A DNA stretch of 64,000 bases, taken from NCBI GenBank assembly GCA_021770615.1, contig JAETQR010000003.1:1-64000 (forward strand), given 5' to 3'. This stretch comes from Lachnospiraceae bacterium. GTDB lineage: Bacteria; Bacillota_A; Clostridia; Lachnospirales; Lachnospiraceae. The notes under the pieces are model-generated. The model saw only the letters and a list, made by a program, of their open reading frames with translations, was not told the DNA's origin and ran no database searches. The stretch's first letter is position 1, and each line of letters begins with the position of its first letter. A program made the position numbers and the translations under genes. Of this stretch, positions 36,395-46,862 are shown in pieces.

Positions 36395-37126
36395 TCAATA
36401 GGTTTTCGCATTTTTGTTTACATGGCTGCGGAGACCGAGAAGTATCTTTTTCTCCATGCGGCTCACCTGTACCTGGCTGATTCCAAGACATTCCGCCACT
36501 TCCCTCTGTGTTTTGTCCTCATAATAACGCATCTTTATCAGTTTCTTTTCTTTCTCATCCAGCAGCTTCATCAACTGTTCTACCATCATCCGGTTTAGAA
36601 GATCTTCATTCCAGTCCGATTTTTCCTGTATCTTTTCCTCCAGGAACACTTCCCTTCCATCCGAAAAACAAATCGGCTTATTGATTGATTCTACCTCCGA
36701 ATTTGCCTCCAGCGCAAGTACGATATCCTCCACCGCGATCTCCGTAGCAGCTGCAAGTTCCTCGATCGACGGCTCTCTGTCCAGTTCCTGTGAAAGCCTG
36801 TCCGTCGCACGTTTTATCTTCCATCCGTTTTCCTTTATGCTCCTGCTCACTTTGACCATCCCGTCATCCCTGAGAAAACGCTTGATCTCTCCACTGATCA
36901 GAGGAACCGCATACGTAGAAAATTTCACCTCAAAATCCATATCAAATTTATCGACCGCCTTGATCAGACCGATCGCACCGATCTGGCTCAGTTCCTCACT
37001 GTCATATCCACGCCCTGCATAACGGCTTACAATGCTGTATACAAGGCCCATATTATTTTGTATCACTTCGTCCCTTGCCAATTTATCCCCTGATTGTGCC
37101 ATTTTTATCAGTTCTATGGTTTCCAT
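36395..37126 (-). CDS. sigF: RNA polymerase sporulation sigma factor sigma-F
   Basis: A 243-residue sigma-70-family factor of the SigF/SigG type, the first forespore-specific sigma. Region 2 (NMGLVYSIVSRYAGRGYDSEELSQ) and region 4 HTH (TQREVAECLGISQVQVSRMEKK) are clear. It is the third gene of the spoIIA operon, 14 bases after spoIIAB. Assignment as sigma-F rather than sigma-G rests on that context. Confidence 0.95.
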   Translation of the reverse strand: METIELIKMAQSGDKLARDEVIQNNMGLVYSIVSRYAGRGYDSEELSQIGAIGLIKAVDKFDMDFEVKFSTYAVPLISGEIKRFLRDDGMVKVSRSIKENGWKIKRATDRLSQELDREPSIEELAAATEIAVEDIVLALEANSEVESINKPICFSDGREVFLEEKIQEKSDWNEDLLNRMMVEQLMKLLDEKEKKLIKMRYYEDKTQREVAECLGISQVQVSRMEKKILLGLRSHVNKNAKTY

Positions 37127-37140
37127 TGACCCGGTCCCTT

Positions 37141-37581
37141 CTATGAAAGATTCATCGCACTATATATATTTTTTTTCATTCGGATCACGGTTCCCTCTCC
37201 TGGTTCCGATTCTACATGGAGTTCATCCATAAAAGCTTCCATAAATGCAAAACCCATTCCGGATCTGTCCAGTTCCGGTTTTGAGGTATAAAGCGGCTCC
37301 ATGGCCTTTGCGATATCGCTGATCCCCTCTCCCTCATCTGATATTTCAAGATACAGTGTATTTTCCTCTATCCTCGCATACACCTTCACCATCCCGCTCT
37401 GTTTTTCATATCCGTGTATAATAGCATTTGTAACCGCCTCCGATACCGCTGTCTTCACATCAGCGAGTTCCTCGAGCGTCGGATCAAGTCTTGCCATAAA
37501 AGCACTCACTACAGTACGGGCAAAACTCTCATTTTCGGAACTGCTGTTAAACTCCAGTTTCATTTCATTATATGTACTCAT
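37141..37581 (-). CDS. spoIIAB: anti-sigma-F factor SpoIIAB
   Basis: A 146-residue GHKL-fold serine kinase that holds sigma-F inactive and phosphorylates Spo[16 protein letters not shown] is the N-box, SDEGEGI the G1 box and [10 protein letters not shown] the G2 box. The start at 37581 follows GGAGGAAAAG. It lies between spoIIAA and sigF. Confidence 0.95.
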   Translation of the reverse strand: MSTYNEMKLEFNSSSENESFARTVVSAFMARLDPTLEELADVKTAVSEAVTNAIIHGYEKQSGMVKVYARIEENTLYLEISDEGEGISDIAKAMEPLYTSKPELDRSGMGFAFMEAFMDELHVESEPGEGTVIRMKKNIYSAMNLS

Positions 37582-37627
37582 CTTTTCCTCCAATCTTTTA
37601 TGGCCATGCCTTTTAACATGCCTTTAT

Positions 37628-37936
37628 TCACACCTTTTGGATCACCTTATACAAACCTGACATGGAAAATATCCTGTCAATCCCGGGGGCGATCCCGGTC
37701 ACATACACCGTTCCTCCAAAATAATGTATTTTCCGGTGTCTCCCCATAACCATTCCAATTCCTGAGCTATCCATAAAAGTCATTCCTGAAAAGTCAAAGA
37801 TAATATTTCTGACCGTTCCCTTTTCGATAAGAACATCTATTGTTTTACTGATCTGCCCCGCTGTGTGATGATCCAGCTCCTCACTGATATGCAGGATAAG
37901 ATTTGCACCATTTCTCTCCAACGAAAAATTCTCCAT
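37628..37936 (-). CDS. spoIIAA: anti-anti-sigma-F factor SpoIIAA
   Basis: A 102-residue STAS-domain protein. FSGMTFMDSSGIGMVMGR carries the Ser phosphorylated by SpoIIAB. The start MENFSLERNG at 37936 follows GAGGGG. First gene of the spoIIA operon; its presence marks the organism as a spore-former or descendant of one. Confidence 0.95.
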   Translation of the reverse strand: MENFSLERNGANLILHISEELDHHTAGQISKTIDVLIEKGTVRNIIFDFSGMTFMDSSGIGMVMGRHRKIHYFGGTVYVTGIAPGIDRIFSMSGLYKVIQKV

Positions 37937-38045
37937 ATTAATCCCCTCACTTTCTTTGCACACGCATACAAAAAAGAACTACCAAAGATACAAATATCTC
38001 ATTTGTCATTCTTCAGTAGTCCTTTAATTTTTTCTATCCTGTATA

Positions 38046-39449
38046 TTACTGTGTCTGGATTCCCAGCTGCCTCAAACGGTTTCTCGCCTCTGAGGCCCTT
38101 GAAGTAGAATCATCCACTTCAATTACTTTTTCATAATATTCCTGTGCCTTCTTCTTTTTACTTCTCTGATGATAGACTCTTCCCATAAAATAAAGTGCAT
38201 CCTGATTTTCCGGTTCGATCGAGAGAACCTGGTTCAAAAGATTTTCTGCCTCGTCATACTGACCGGAATTAAATTTAGCTCTTCCGTCTTCAAAAAGACG
38301 CTGCACATCCTGCGGAGTGATCTCCTTGGAAACCATCTTAAACAGTTCCTTTGTCTCCTCTGAATCAAAATCACTTTCTTTATAAGAACTTACCGTACTT
38401 GCAGCAAGAAGCCTGTCCCCATCGTTGTAGTATTTTACTGCCATCAAAAGAGCCTGATTTCTCTCTGATTCACTGGCATCCTTTGTTTTACTCTCATCAA
38501 GCTCCTTCTGCAGCTCATCCACTTTCCGGGTAAGGGAATCTTTTTCTTTCTGCAGTGAAGAAACCTGTGCTTCTTTCACTGAAAGTTCCTGATTGTTTTC
38601 CGTAATGCTGGCTGAATTATTTTCAATATGATTTCCCTGCAGCGTCGGACGGATCAGAACAAAACTAACGATCAGGCCGATCATAATACCAATGAATACA
38701 TTGATGACCGGCATCCAGTGACGCTTTTCCTCTTTATAAGAACCAACCGGCTGAACATTTGCCAAAGGATCCTTTTTGGTCTGCTGCCGGTACGCCTTCA
38801 CAGAATTTTCCCGGCTGCGCCCACCGTCTTCACTGAACTTGTCCCCAATCTCCTGCATATACCGCAGAGTCGTCGTATTATTAAAATCGATCCGTCTCGC
38901 CCGTTTCAGGCACTTCACGGCCTTCGGATAATCTTTCATTTTTATATATAAAAGTGCCAGCAACTGGTGAGCCCGGACGAATTTGGGATTCAGGCTGATC
39001 ACCTTTTTCAACTGTATGACAGCAAGATCCTCATTTCCCCCCTTCGCTGCATTCAACGCAGCATTGTATTTCTTTATCGTCTGGTTTACCGCATCCAGAG
39101 CAGTCTGGTTCTTTTGTATCACACGGATATAAGCCTCTGCCCGGTTCTGTTCCGGATTCAGATGACGGCTGAAAACCCATTCACCCAGAGCCGCTACGGT
39201 TTCACCCATCTCGTTATAAATAAGCCCCAGAAGATTCCTGGCGTCCATATTATACTTATCAAACTGCAGGCTTTTTTTCAGGACGAGGATCGCTCCTGAA
39301 AGATCGCGTACCCTGGCCTTCTCAAGCCCCATATTGTAATATGCATTCGAAATCCGTTTCACATAATGTATGATCTCCAGATCCTGCCCGCAAAATCTGC
39401 ACACGCCCATCTCATCGCTTATGATTGCATCACATCTTGGACATCTCAT
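38046..39449 (-). CDS. zinc-ribbon/TPR membrane protein, unknown function
   Basis: A 467-residue protein. An N-terminal zinc ribbon (CPRCDAIISDEMGVCRFCG) leads into TPR repeats (about 30-190), then a basic linker, one membrane helix (VINVFIGIMIGLIVSFVLI, near 245-265), a coiled coil (about 285-325) and more TPR repeats at the C-terminus. So TPR arrays lie on both sides of the membrane. It may be a scaffold; no specific role is known to me. It follows a 47-residue gene and precedes the spoIIA operon. Confidence 0.75.
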   Translation of the reverse strand: MRCPRCDAIISDEMGVCRFCGQDLEIIHYVKRISNAYYNMGLEKARVRDLSGAILVLKKSLQFDKYNMDARNLLGLIYNEMGETVAALGEWVFSRHLNPEQNRAEAYIRVIQKNQTALDAVNQTIKKYNAALNAAKGGNEDLAVIQLKKVISLNPKFVRAHQLLALLYIKMKDYPKAVKCLKRARRIDFNNTTTLRYMQEIGDKFSEDGGRSRENSVKAYRQQTKKDPLANVQPVGSYKEEKRHWMPVINVFIGIMIGLIVSFVLIRPTLQGNHIENNSASITENNQELSVKEAQVSSLQKEKDSLTRKVDELQKELDESKTKDASESERNQALLMAVKYYNDGDRLLAASTVSSYKESDFDSEETKELFKMVSKEITPQDVQRLFEDGRAKFNSGQYDEAENLLNQVLSIEPENQDALYFMGRVYHQRSKKKKAQEYYEKVIEVDDSTSRASEARNRLRQLGIQTQ

Positions 39450-39514
39450 CTAAGTCCCTCCAACTATATTTAAACCCGTCTGGTCCCTTGTATCCCTTTT
39501 CAGTCACGTACCGG

Positions 39515-39658
39515 TCATACTCCCGATCTCACCTCTGTGATCAATTCTCTGATAATATCTGTCACATCTGTTACATTATGATTATTTACCACATCCTCAA
39601 TCTGTTCCACATCCGGACTTGGCTCATATTTTTCAAGTTCTTCATCAAAATTGATCAT
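39515..39658 (-). CDS. small acidic protein, unknown
   Basis: A 47-residue reading frame starting MINFDEELEKYEPSPDVEQI, behind a GGAGG site, 65 bases upstream of the TPR gene in the same direction. It is acidic and probably helical, with a VTDIIRELITEV segment. The good ribosome site and operon-like spacing argue it is real. No family is recognised. Confidence 0.5.
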   Translation of the reverse strand: MINFDEELEKYEPSPDVEQIEDVVNNHNVTDVTDIIRELITEVRSGV

Positions 39659-39805
39659 ATCCTGCCTCCTTACAAAAAATCATGTATTATATCCCCATTC
39701 ATATATCCATCGTATTACTCTATCAAACATAATAACTACTTTTATAGAAAAAAGCAAGGGGAAAAAGGGCTTTTTTCACAAAAGTCATCGCAATTTTTGA
39801 CAAAT

Positions 39806-40678
39806 CTAAAACTTTATGCTTCTCACGCTTTTCAGTTTCCGGTAAAAAGTAGAACGGGATGTGAGACCAAGTCGTCTCATCGCCTGTGATTCCGTTATCT
39901 TCTTTGTGTGAAACTGCTCTGAGACCTTACGCAGTGTCAACTCATCAAGCACGATCGGTTTCCTTCCCCTGTACACCCCCCGTTTCTTCGCCTCCAATAC
40001 TCCCTTTTCATGTTTCTTCATCTGTAAAAGCCTGGTCTGGTAACACTGATATCCAAGGACCGACATCACACTGCTGCGGTTTTTTCCATCAATCCGGATC
40101 CCTTCTTTTTCAAATACGATCTCAGCCCCGGCACCAAGCAGCCTGAAAATCTTCTCGGTATACACAGTAGGGTTTTCTGAAATCGCACGATGGCTTTTTA
40201 CGATCACCCTGTCGCCATACTGGATCATCTCCGGCAGTATTTTTTGTTCTTCATATCTGTAACTGGACACTCTATCCCGGTATCTCTCGATCACAAGATT
40301 ATCATTTCCACACGAAAGCCTGGTGCGTATCAGCCATTCAAACCGGTCATAACGATCCAGCCCTGCCGACTCCATTAACTCCCATAGATCTTCCCTGTCC
40401 TCTGACGGACTCCTCTCCGTAATAAAAACCGGCTGGATATTGATCCGGTAATATGCTTTCAGGCGCATTCCCATCTCAATGCCGGGAATCCCATGAAATA
40501 CATCTGCCGGAATTCCATCGATGATATCCCAGTACGGTGTAAAGATATACTGATACTGCGCATCTCCAAACAACTGGTATTCAATCTTTGCAACACTGTA
40601 TTTTTCCCCATATCTGCCGGATGCTTTGATCACCCCGGCACTCGTATATTCCGGCACGCCGGAAATCGGCTTGTTCAT
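39806..40678 (-). CDS. HipS/HipA-N1-like domain fused to degenerate serine-recombinase fold with HTH
   Basis: A 290-residue protein. Residues about 75-140 (PVFITERSPSEDREDLWELM, LDRYDRFEWL, then SCGNDNLVIE) follow the pattern of HipA N-subdomain 1 / HipS (PFFxxLLPEG...R..L...LGLD..D.F.LL...G.D..G.L). Residues about 160-290 follow the gamma-delta/Hin resolvase: YGDRVIVKSHRAISEN, GAEIVFEKEGIRIDG, GVLEAKKRGVYRGRKP and a C-terminal HTH (ITESQAMRRLGLTSRSTFYR). The catalytic Ser segment and one of the arginines are not found, so recombination is unlikely; it may be a DNA-binding antitoxin. The gene adjoins the kinase gene with no gap. The domain calls are by eye. Confidence 0.55.
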   Translation of the reverse strand: MNKPISGVPEYTSAGVIKASGRYGEKYSVAKIEYQLFGDAQYQYIFTPYWDIIDGIPADVFHGIPGIEMGMRLKAYYRINIQPVFITERSPSEDREDLWELMESAGLDRYDRFEWLIRTRLSCGNDNLVIERYRDRVSSYRYEEQKILPEMIQYGDRVIVKSHRAISENPTVYTEKIFRLLGAGAEIVFEKEGIRIDGKNRSSVMSVLGYQCYQTRLLQMKKHEKGVLEAKKRGVYRGRKPIVLDELTLRKVSEQFHTKKITESQAMRRLGLTSRSTFYRKLKSVRSIKF

Positions 40679-41530
40679 TTACATCGTCCTCTCAAAAGGT
40701 TCCAACAGGAGCTTTTTATACCGCTCCTCGATCATCGTAAGTACAAATTGTTTTTTTATATCACTGAGCATATCCACTGTCTGCACCAAAAGATCGATCA
40801 TAACAAAATCAATCTTCTTTATGACCCTCCAAAGCGCTCTGTCGCATTCCCGGAACCGGTGGCTGGATATGATCTCAAAAAAAGAACAATCCTCCCTTTC
40901 GATCGGGATCCGGGGAGGGCAGGACTCAAAGATCAGCTGTTCCATTTTTATATCCGAGGATAATACCTCCCTGCACTGCTCATCCGAACTGATCCCGGAA
41001 AGCAAAGCGGCGTCGTTATTAAATACCGGCGCCGGTTCATATTTTCCCTTCCTTTCTATAAATCCCCAACTGCTCTCTTTCCTGTCCGAATTTCCGATCA
41101 GGGCATCGATGACAAACATATCCCAAAACGTTTCCCGGATCTCTCCCATACGTTCCGGTCCTCCCAATTTCCCAGACAATTTCCCGTTTTCTCCACAGGC
41201 AGGATCTATGAAATCCCCGCCTCCGTCCAATGCCTGTTCTCTGATATCACAAAAGGGAACAAACACCGTCTCTTCCTCAACAAAGTCTTTCATGAGCACA
41301 ATCTCTTCTCCCTGATACACACCAAGCCACGTATCCTGCGCAACACAACCAAGCAGTTCAAAAATATGGCTTCCAAGATATTCTGACACATGATTATACG
41401 CTTTCCCGTCTCTCGTATTCTTCCGAAACTTAATGATATAGTTCTCTCCGTCGATCTGAATTCCTTTCTTCCGTCCGCTGCCACCGTAATATTTCTGACT
41501 CGGATGGCATTTGGAAAAATCCTTTATCAT
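40679..41530 (-). CDS. HipA/CtkA-like serine/threonine kinase
   Basis: A 283-residue kinase-like protein. Its N-terminus has the Gly-rich loop and Lys (YYGGSGRKKGI, NYIIKFRKN), a catalytic loop DALIGNSDRKESSWGF and a metal-site segment PVFNNDAALLS, where related proteins usually read FDNG, so Asp to Asn is possible. It lacks the HipA N-terminal subdomain, like HipT. The start follows GAGGA only 16 bases past the valS terminator, so transcription may depend on read-through. It is followed at once by the HipS-like/recombinase-like gene, a likely partner. Confidence 0.75.
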   Translation of the reverse strand: MIKDFSKCHPSQKYYGGSGRKKGIQIDGENYIIKFRKNTRDGKAYNHVSEYLGSHIFELLGCVAQDTWLGVYQGEEIVLMKDFVEEETVFVPFCDIREQALDGGGDFIDPACGENGKLSGKLGGPERMGEIRETFWDMFVIDALIGNSDRKESSWGFIERKGKYEPAPVFNNDAALLSGISSDEQCREVLSSDIKMEQLIFESCPPRIPIEREDCSFFEIISSHRFRECDRALWRVIKKIDFVMIDLLVQTVDMLSDIKKQFVLTMIEERYKKLLLEPFERTM

Positions 41531-41545
41531 ATTCCAGTCCTCAAA

Positions 41546-41582
41546 AAAAGATGCCAGAATCCATTCGGGAATTCTGGCATCC
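41546..41582 (-). terminator. intrinsic terminator of valS
   Basis: On the minus strand GATGCCAGAATTC pairs with the GAATCC/TTCTGGCATC arm around a short loop, followed by seven T. It sits 16 bases after the valS stop and immediately before the kinase gene. Confidence 0.85.
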
Positions 41583-41597
41583 CTGTCATTTCTGATA

Positions 41598-44285
41598 TTA
41601 CCGGAGCTGATCCAATCTCTCCTTCACCTGAGCCATCATACTCTGGTACTTCTCCAGTTTTGCCCGTTCCTCTTCTATCTTTTTTGCCGGCGCTTTGTTC
41701 ACAAAGTTTGGATTACCAAGCATCCCTTCGGAGCGCTTTAGCTCTCCCATAAGCTTTTTCTCTTCTTTCTGAAGACGCTCGATCTCTTTTGAAACATCCA
41801 CCAGCTCGGCAAACGGCATATATATCGTTCCCCTGTCGATGACTACGGATACCGCATCCTGCTCAATGCCTGACTTGTCACTTTGGATCACTACTTCACT
41901 GGCAAAACCAAGCGTTGCAAAAAATACCCGGTTCGTCTCAAAAATTTCCGTAACGCCTGGATCCTCTGTCACAACGATCACTTTTGCCTTTTTGCTCGGC
42001 GGTACATTCATCTCTCCCCGGACATTCCGGATTCCTTTTACCGCCTCTTTGATACGTTCCACAGCCTCCATATCGGCAGTAAAATCCGACTCCTCGGATT
42101 CATCCAGCTCCCCGGATCCTGCTGCATCCTCCTGTGGATACTGCGGCCACTCCGAAACCATGATCGACACTTCCTCATCTTCCATCAGGGTGCAGTAAAT
42201 TTCTTCTGTAATAAATGGCATAAACGGATGGAGGAGTTTGAGGGCATCGATCAGCACCGTTTTCAGCGTATACAGCGCAGCTGCCTTCGTATCGTCCTTC
42301 TCATTATAAAGACGTGGTTTTACCATCTCGATATACCAGTCGCAAAATTCCTCCCAGATAAAATCATAAATCTTTTGTACAGCGATCCCCAGGTCAAACG
42401 TCTCCATGAGCGCCGTGACATCCCGTGTCAGTTTATGGCATTTGGCAAGGATCCACTTATCTGCCTGTAAAAGTTCTTCCTGAGAAATCTCCCGTTTTGA
42501 AAGATCTTCGTTCTGGGCAAAATTCATCATGATAAAACGGGATGCATTCCAGACCTTATTGGCAAAATTCCGGCTCGCCTCAACACGTTCCCAGTAAAAA
42601 CGCATATCGTTTCCCGGGGCATTTCCCGTAACCAGCGTAAGCCTGAGTGCGTCTGCACCGTATTTGTCGATGACCTCCAGCGGATCGATCCCGTTCCCAA
42701 GGGACTTACTCATTTTCCTCCCCTGTGAATCTCTTACAAGTCCGTGGATCAGTACCGTATCAAACGGAACCTGCCCGGTCTGCTCGATCCCGCTGAACAT
42801 CATACGCATTACCCAGAATGGAATGATATCATAGCCCGTCACAAGCGTACTCGTCGGATAGAAATATTTCAGTTCTTCTGTCTCATCCGGCCATCCAAGA
42901 GTAGAAAAGGGCCAGAGCGCCGAACTAAACCACGTATCCAGTGTATCCGGATCCTGCCGCATCTTTTTTCCACATTTGGGGCAGACCGCTTCTTTTTCTT
43001 TTGTTACTACCAGTTCCCCACAGTCATCACAATAAAATGCCGGTATCTGGTGTCCCCACCAGAGCTGTCTGGAAATACACCAGTCACGGATATTCTCTAA
43101 CCAGTGGAAATATGTTTTATTAAAATGTTCCGGCACAAATTTTGTCTCACCGTTTTTCACAGCTTCAATCGCCGGGCCGGCAAGCGGTTTCATTTTTACA
43201 AACCACTGTTTGCTCACCTTTGGCTCTACGGTCGTCCCACAGCGGTAACACGTACCTACATTATGATCGTGGTCTTCTACCTTGACAAGCGCACCCTCCG
43301 CCTCCAGATCCTTAACAATAGCTTCTCTGGCCTCATAGCGGTCCATGCCGGCATATTTTTCATAATCCTCCACGATCTTTGCATCATCCGTCATCACATT
43401 GATGACCGGAAGGTCGTGCCGCAGTCCGACCTCAAAGTCATTCGGGTCATGCGCCGGTGTGATCTTTACGACGCCGGTACCAAATTCCATATCGACATAA
43501 TCGTCGGCAATCAGCGGAATTTCCCTGTGTACGATCGGAAGCACAAGCTTCTTTCCTACCAGTTCCTTATATCTCTCATCATTTGGATTTACTGCGACAG
43601 CCGTATCACCAAGAAGCGTCTCCGGACGTGTCGTCGCAAGATTGATATAACCGCTTCCATCGGCAAACGGATAGCGCAAATGCCAAAAATGTCCCTTCTG
43701 ATCCTCGTATTCTACCTCAGCATCAGAAATCGACGTCAAACAGTGCGGACACCAGTTGATGATTCGTTCTCCACGATAGATCAGGCCTTTCTCATAGAGC
43801 TTTACAAACACCTCTTTGACTGCCTTATTACATCCCTCATCCATCGTGAACCGCTCTCTGTCCCAATCGCAGGAAGACCCCATTTTCTTCAACTGGGATA
43901 CGATGCGGCCGCCATACTGCTTTTTCCAGTCCCATGCCCGCTCCAGAAATTTTTCACGTCCGATCTCCTCTTTGGTGACGCCTTCTTCCCGCATCGCCTC
44001 CACGATCTTTGCCTCTGTCGCAATCGAGGCATGATCGGTCCCGGGAAGCCAGAGCGTTTCAAATCCCTGCATCCTTTTAAAACGGATGATGATATCCTGT
44101 AATGTATTGTCCAGCGCATGCCCCATATGGAGCTGTCCCGTGATATTGGGCGGCGGGATCACGATCGTATACGGTTTCTTATCGGGATTTACCTCAGCAT
44201 GAAAATATTTTTTGCTGACCCATTTTGTGTAAAGACGATCCTCAATCTCCTTCGGGTTATAATTCTTTTCCAGTTCTTTTTTCAT
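41598..44285 (-). CDS. valS: valyl-tRNA synthetase
   Basis: An 895-residue class I synthetase. [16 protein letters not shown] holds the HIGH motif, [13 protein letters not shown] the KMSKS motif, with a CPI editing domain between ([15 protein letters not shown]) and a C-terminal coiled arm. The start at 44285 follows GGAGGAAGAG. A T-box leader with its own consensus promoter precedes it, so it is induced by uncharged tRNA-Val. Confidence 0.98.
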   Translation of the reverse strand: MKKELEKNYNPKEIEDRLYTKWVSKKYFHAEVNPDKKPYTIVIPPPNITGQLHMGHALDNTLQDIIIRFKRMQGFETLWLPGTDHASIATEAKIVEAMREEGVTKEEIGREKFLERAWDWKKQYGGRIVSQLKKMGSSCDWDRERFTMDEGCNKAVKEVFVKLYEKGLIYRGERIINWCPHCLTSISDAEVEYEDQKGHFWHLRYPFADGSGYINLATTRPETLLGDTAVAVNPNDERYKELVGKKLVLPIVHREIPLIADDYVDMEFGTGVVKITPAHDPNDFEVGLRHDLPVINVMTDDAKIVEDYEKYAGMDRYEAREAIVKDLEAEGALVKVEDHDHNVGTCYRCGTTVEPKVSKQWFVKMKPLAGPAIEAVKNGETKFVPEHFNKTYFHWLENIRDWCISRQLWWGHQIPAFYCDDCGELVVTKEKEAVCPKCGKKMRQDPDTLDTWFSSALWPFSTLGWPDETEELKYFYPTSTLVTGYDIIPFWVMRMMFSGIEQTGQVPFDTVLIHGLVRDSQGRKMSKSLGNGIDPLEVIDKYGADALRLTLVTGNAPGNDMRFYWERVEASRNFANKVWNASRFIMMNFAQNEDLSKREISQEELLQADKWILAKCHKLTRDVTALMETFDLGIAVQKIYDFIWEEFCDWYIEMVKPRLYNEKDDTKAAALYTLKTVLIDALKLLHPFMPFITEEIYCTLMEDEEVSIMVSEWPQYPQEDAAGSGELDESEESDFTADMEAVERIKEAVKGIRNVRGEMNVPPSKKAKVIVVTEDPGVTEIFETNRVFFATLGFASEVVIQSDKSGIEQDAVSVVIDRGTIYMPFAELVDVSKEIERLQKEEKKLMGELKRSEGMLGNPNFVNKAPAKKIEEERAKLEKYQSMMAQVKERLDQLR

Positions 44286-44317
44286 CTCTTCCTCCATTTC
44301 CATAAAATAAAACAAAT

Positions 44318-44664
44318 GAGCTTCGGTCTGATACCAGTCCGAAGCTCAGCAATCGTCATCTGTCCGGTACCATACCCTGTCTATAAGGGCGAACTTACGT
44401 CGCGGTACCACCTTATTTCAAATAAAGATTTTCTTCTCTATTCCTCATTTTGCCGGTAACGGGGCAAACCGTCATCTCCTACTTCATGCATCCTGACTCA
44501 TCCCATCATCACGGGGTTAGAACCACCCGGATCACACGGTTCAGAAATCCTGCTCAGAAGCTACCTTCCACCGTGCACTGCCCGGATGTCTCTCAGCCGG
44601 TGAACATCCTCTCTTTCGGGGTTACAAAGTGTACTCCTCTTCGTCAAAGCATTTTCATCGTTCT
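44318..44664 (-). promoter_or_regulatory. T-box leader of valS
   Basis: On the minus strand the T-box AAGGTGGTACCGCG (44401-44414) is followed by the terminator GAGCTTCGG/CCGAAGCTC (44318-44347) with a U-rich tail just before valS. About 250 bases of stem I-III sequence precede it. Uncharged tRNA pairing with the T-box should favour the antiterminator. The specifier codon could not be assigned by eye; Val is inferred from the gene. Confidence 0.88.
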
Positions 44665-44669
44665 TAATT

Positions 44670-44698
44670 ATCATAGATAATTTTTCTCCATCTGTCAA
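44670..44698 (-). promoter_or_regulatory. sigma-A promoter of the valS T-box leader
   Basis: TTGACA (44693-44698) and TATGAT (44670-44675) on the minus strand are separated by exactly 17 bases, placing the transcript start near 44663. Confidence 0.8.
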
Positions 44699-44723
44699 GA
44701 GGGATTCTGGATTGCACCGCGGA

Positions 44724-46802
44724 TCAGAACGTAAATTTCTTCATCAGCTTCTCCATAGCCGCTATGTTCTCCACACTCTGGCTTACCATCTCGCCCGCAT
44801 GGAGTGTAGAATTTACAAGTTCATTTGTCTTATCTGCGATATCGGATACACCGGATGCAGAATCCGTGACTGCCTGCCCAATCACATTCAGAGAGTTGGT
44901 AATCTCATCCATTGCTGCTGAAAGGCTGTTCACCGAATTGTGGATCGTCTGCATAAATTCTTCAAAAGCGCTGGCATCCTCATTGTAAGCGCTCCCCACC
45001 TCGCTGAATTCCCGATAGTCTTTCAATACGGTATCCTCCAAAAACTCGGTCGAGGTTGCAATACAGGACTGCATATTCTTTACAGCCACTTCTACTTCGT
45101 ATACCATCTTCTTAATATCATCGGCAGAGACCTGGGTCTGCCCGGCCAGCGCACCAATTTCCGAAGCCACGACAGCAAATCCTTTTCCTGCCTCCCCAGC
45201 TCTCGCTGCTTCGATCGAGGCATTGAGTGCCAGCAGATTTGTCTGGGAGGAAATATCACTGATCGCCTGGATCAGTTCATGGATCTTAGAAACGGCTTCT
45301 GCCTGATGAAGAGCCGCATCTGAATTTTCTCTCAACTGTGCATACATTTCCCTCGTCCGCTTATCCGCAGACTCCGTATACTGCTGCAATTCGGCAGCGC
45401 GGGTCTTTACCTCACCCGAAACATGATACCCCTTATCCGATATCTCATTGATACGTTTTACATTGTCATTCACACTCCCGACATTTTGATGGATCACTTC
45501 CATCGTAGACGCCGACTCCTCCATCCCGGCTGACATCTCTTCCATCGTAGCAGAATTACTCTGACAAAGTTCTCCTGTACTTTTCATCACCTCTTCCAGC
45601 GAACGCACACTGTCATTTACGATATTGCAGGAATTATGGATCTGCCTGGTCATATTTCCAAGTTCCGTACTCATGACTTCAACTTCCTTAGACATTTCCC
45701 CAATCTCATCCTGACGTTTGGCCAGTTTTTCCGTCCGCATATCTTTCTGAAGATCCAGCTTAGAAATCTTCCCTATGATTTCTGTTATGTTTTTGATAGG
45801 ACCAGATATCCTTCCACTGATGATCCACCCTACAACACACGATATCAATAATCCACAAAGGAGAAACAGGATCATAAGCTTTAAAAGTCCCGATGACTTC
45901 CCACTGATATCTCCGTCTGTAGCCGTGAGTATGTACTTCATTCCATTCCTAAGCGTCTGGTATGCCATCTGCTTCTTTGTACCCATATATTCATAAGCAA
46001 CTACCTGATCTTCTTTTCCATTATCTGCCACGATCGCCTCAGCCTCTGACGCCTTTTCAGATAAACTGTCTCCCAATTCATAATCCTTATGGAACACGAT
46101 ATTATGGTTCGTATCGATGAGACAGGAGTAACCATTATCATAGATCGTCGCCTCAGAGATCATACTCTCGATCGTGGAAAGACTGATGTCCATTCCGATG
46201 ATCCCCACTGATACATCATCGATATAAACCGGAATAACATAAGAAATCATTGTCACATTGATATTCTGGTTCAGATAAGGGTTCATCCACGTCGGCTTTT
46301 TATTCTCGACTGGAATATAATACCAGCCTACATGCTCCAGATCATCTTTCTCATAAATGCTGAAATCCGTCGGTTCAATGCTTTCAAAACCATCGTCAGT
46401 GGAATTCCTCGTGTAAAAAATACCGGAGGTCGGTGATGTAAATTCCGGGTTATAACGTACATATGCTGTAAGCGCCCCTTCTGTTTTCTCCGCAAACTTA
46501 AGAACTGTTCCCTCGATCTTTTTCGTATACTGCTCCACATAAGAGGGATCTGTTTTAAACTTTTCAAAATCAGTCAGTTCACTGACTGAAATCTCTGTCA
46601 GGGTATCTACTGACTGTTCGATCTTAGATAATATCCCGTTTAATTCCGTTTTCTTCTCTTGTGATGTCGCAAGCATCAGCATCTTAGAATCATCGTCAGC
46701 CATATCCCCGGAATAATAATAACTCAATATTCCCAGACTCAGACCCGTGATCAGCGAACAGATCGTTGCGATCGTTGCAATCCTCTTTCTTATTGTAAAC
46801 AC
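44724..46802 (-). CDS. methyl-accepting chemotaxis protein with double-Cache-type sensor
   Basis: About 692 residues: N-terminal membrane helix (about 8-30), an extracytoplasmic dCache-like domain ([32 protein letters not shown]), a second membrane helix ([20 protein letters not shown], near 310-330), HAMP, and a signalling domain with the invariant tip [21 protein letters not shown] prefer a GTG start at 46802 because AAGGGA abuts the ATG at 46811 but is 9 bases from the GTG. The ligand is unknown. Confidence 0.92.
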   Translation of the reverse strand: MFTIRKRIATIATICSLITGLSLGILSYYYSGDMADDDSKMLMLATSQEKKTELNGILSKIEQSVDTLTEISVSELTDFEKFKTDPSYVEQYTKKIEGTVLKFAEKTEGALTAYVRYNPEFTSPTSGIFYTRNSTDDGFESIEPTDFSIYEKDDLEHVGWYYIPVENKKPTWMNPYLNQNINVTMISYVIPVYIDDVSVGIIGMDISLSTIESMISEATIYDNGYSCLIDTNHNIVFHKDYELGDSLSEKASEAEAIVADNGKEDQVVAYEYMGTKKQMAYQTLRNGMKYILTATDGDISGKSSGLLKLMILFLLCGLLISCVVGWIISGRISGPIKNITEIIGKISKLDLQKDMRTEKLAKRQDEIGEMSKEVEVMSTELGNMTRQIHNSCNIVNDSVRSLEEVMKSTGELCQSNSATMEEMSAGMEESASTMEVIHQNVGSVNDNVKRINEISDKGYHVSGEVKTRAAELQQYTESADKRTREMYAQLRENSDAALHQAEAVSKIHELIQAISDISSQTNLLALNASIEAARAGEAGKGFAVVASEIGALAGQTQVSADDIKKMVYEVEVAVKNMQSCIATSTEFLEDTVLKDYREFSEVGSAYNEDASAFEEFMQTIHNSVNSLSAAMDEITNSLNVIGQAVTDSASGVSDIADKTNELVNSTLHAGEMVSQSVENIAAMEKLMKKFTF

Positions 46803-46862
46803 TAAAATCATTCCCTTCTGTAATAAATTCTGTCATATATTAAGGATACCATTTTTTTACTC

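Noticed and set aside
39806..40678. Active serine recombinase
   Set aside because: The RLSCGNDN stretch looks like the catalytic YARVS motif but fits the HipA-N1 pattern better, and spacing to the rest of the resolvase fold is too short.
43104..44102. 332-codon open frame antisense to valS
   Set aside because: It lies wholly opposite a clear valS reading frame, has no ribosome site, and its composition is that expected from the antisense of a coding gene.
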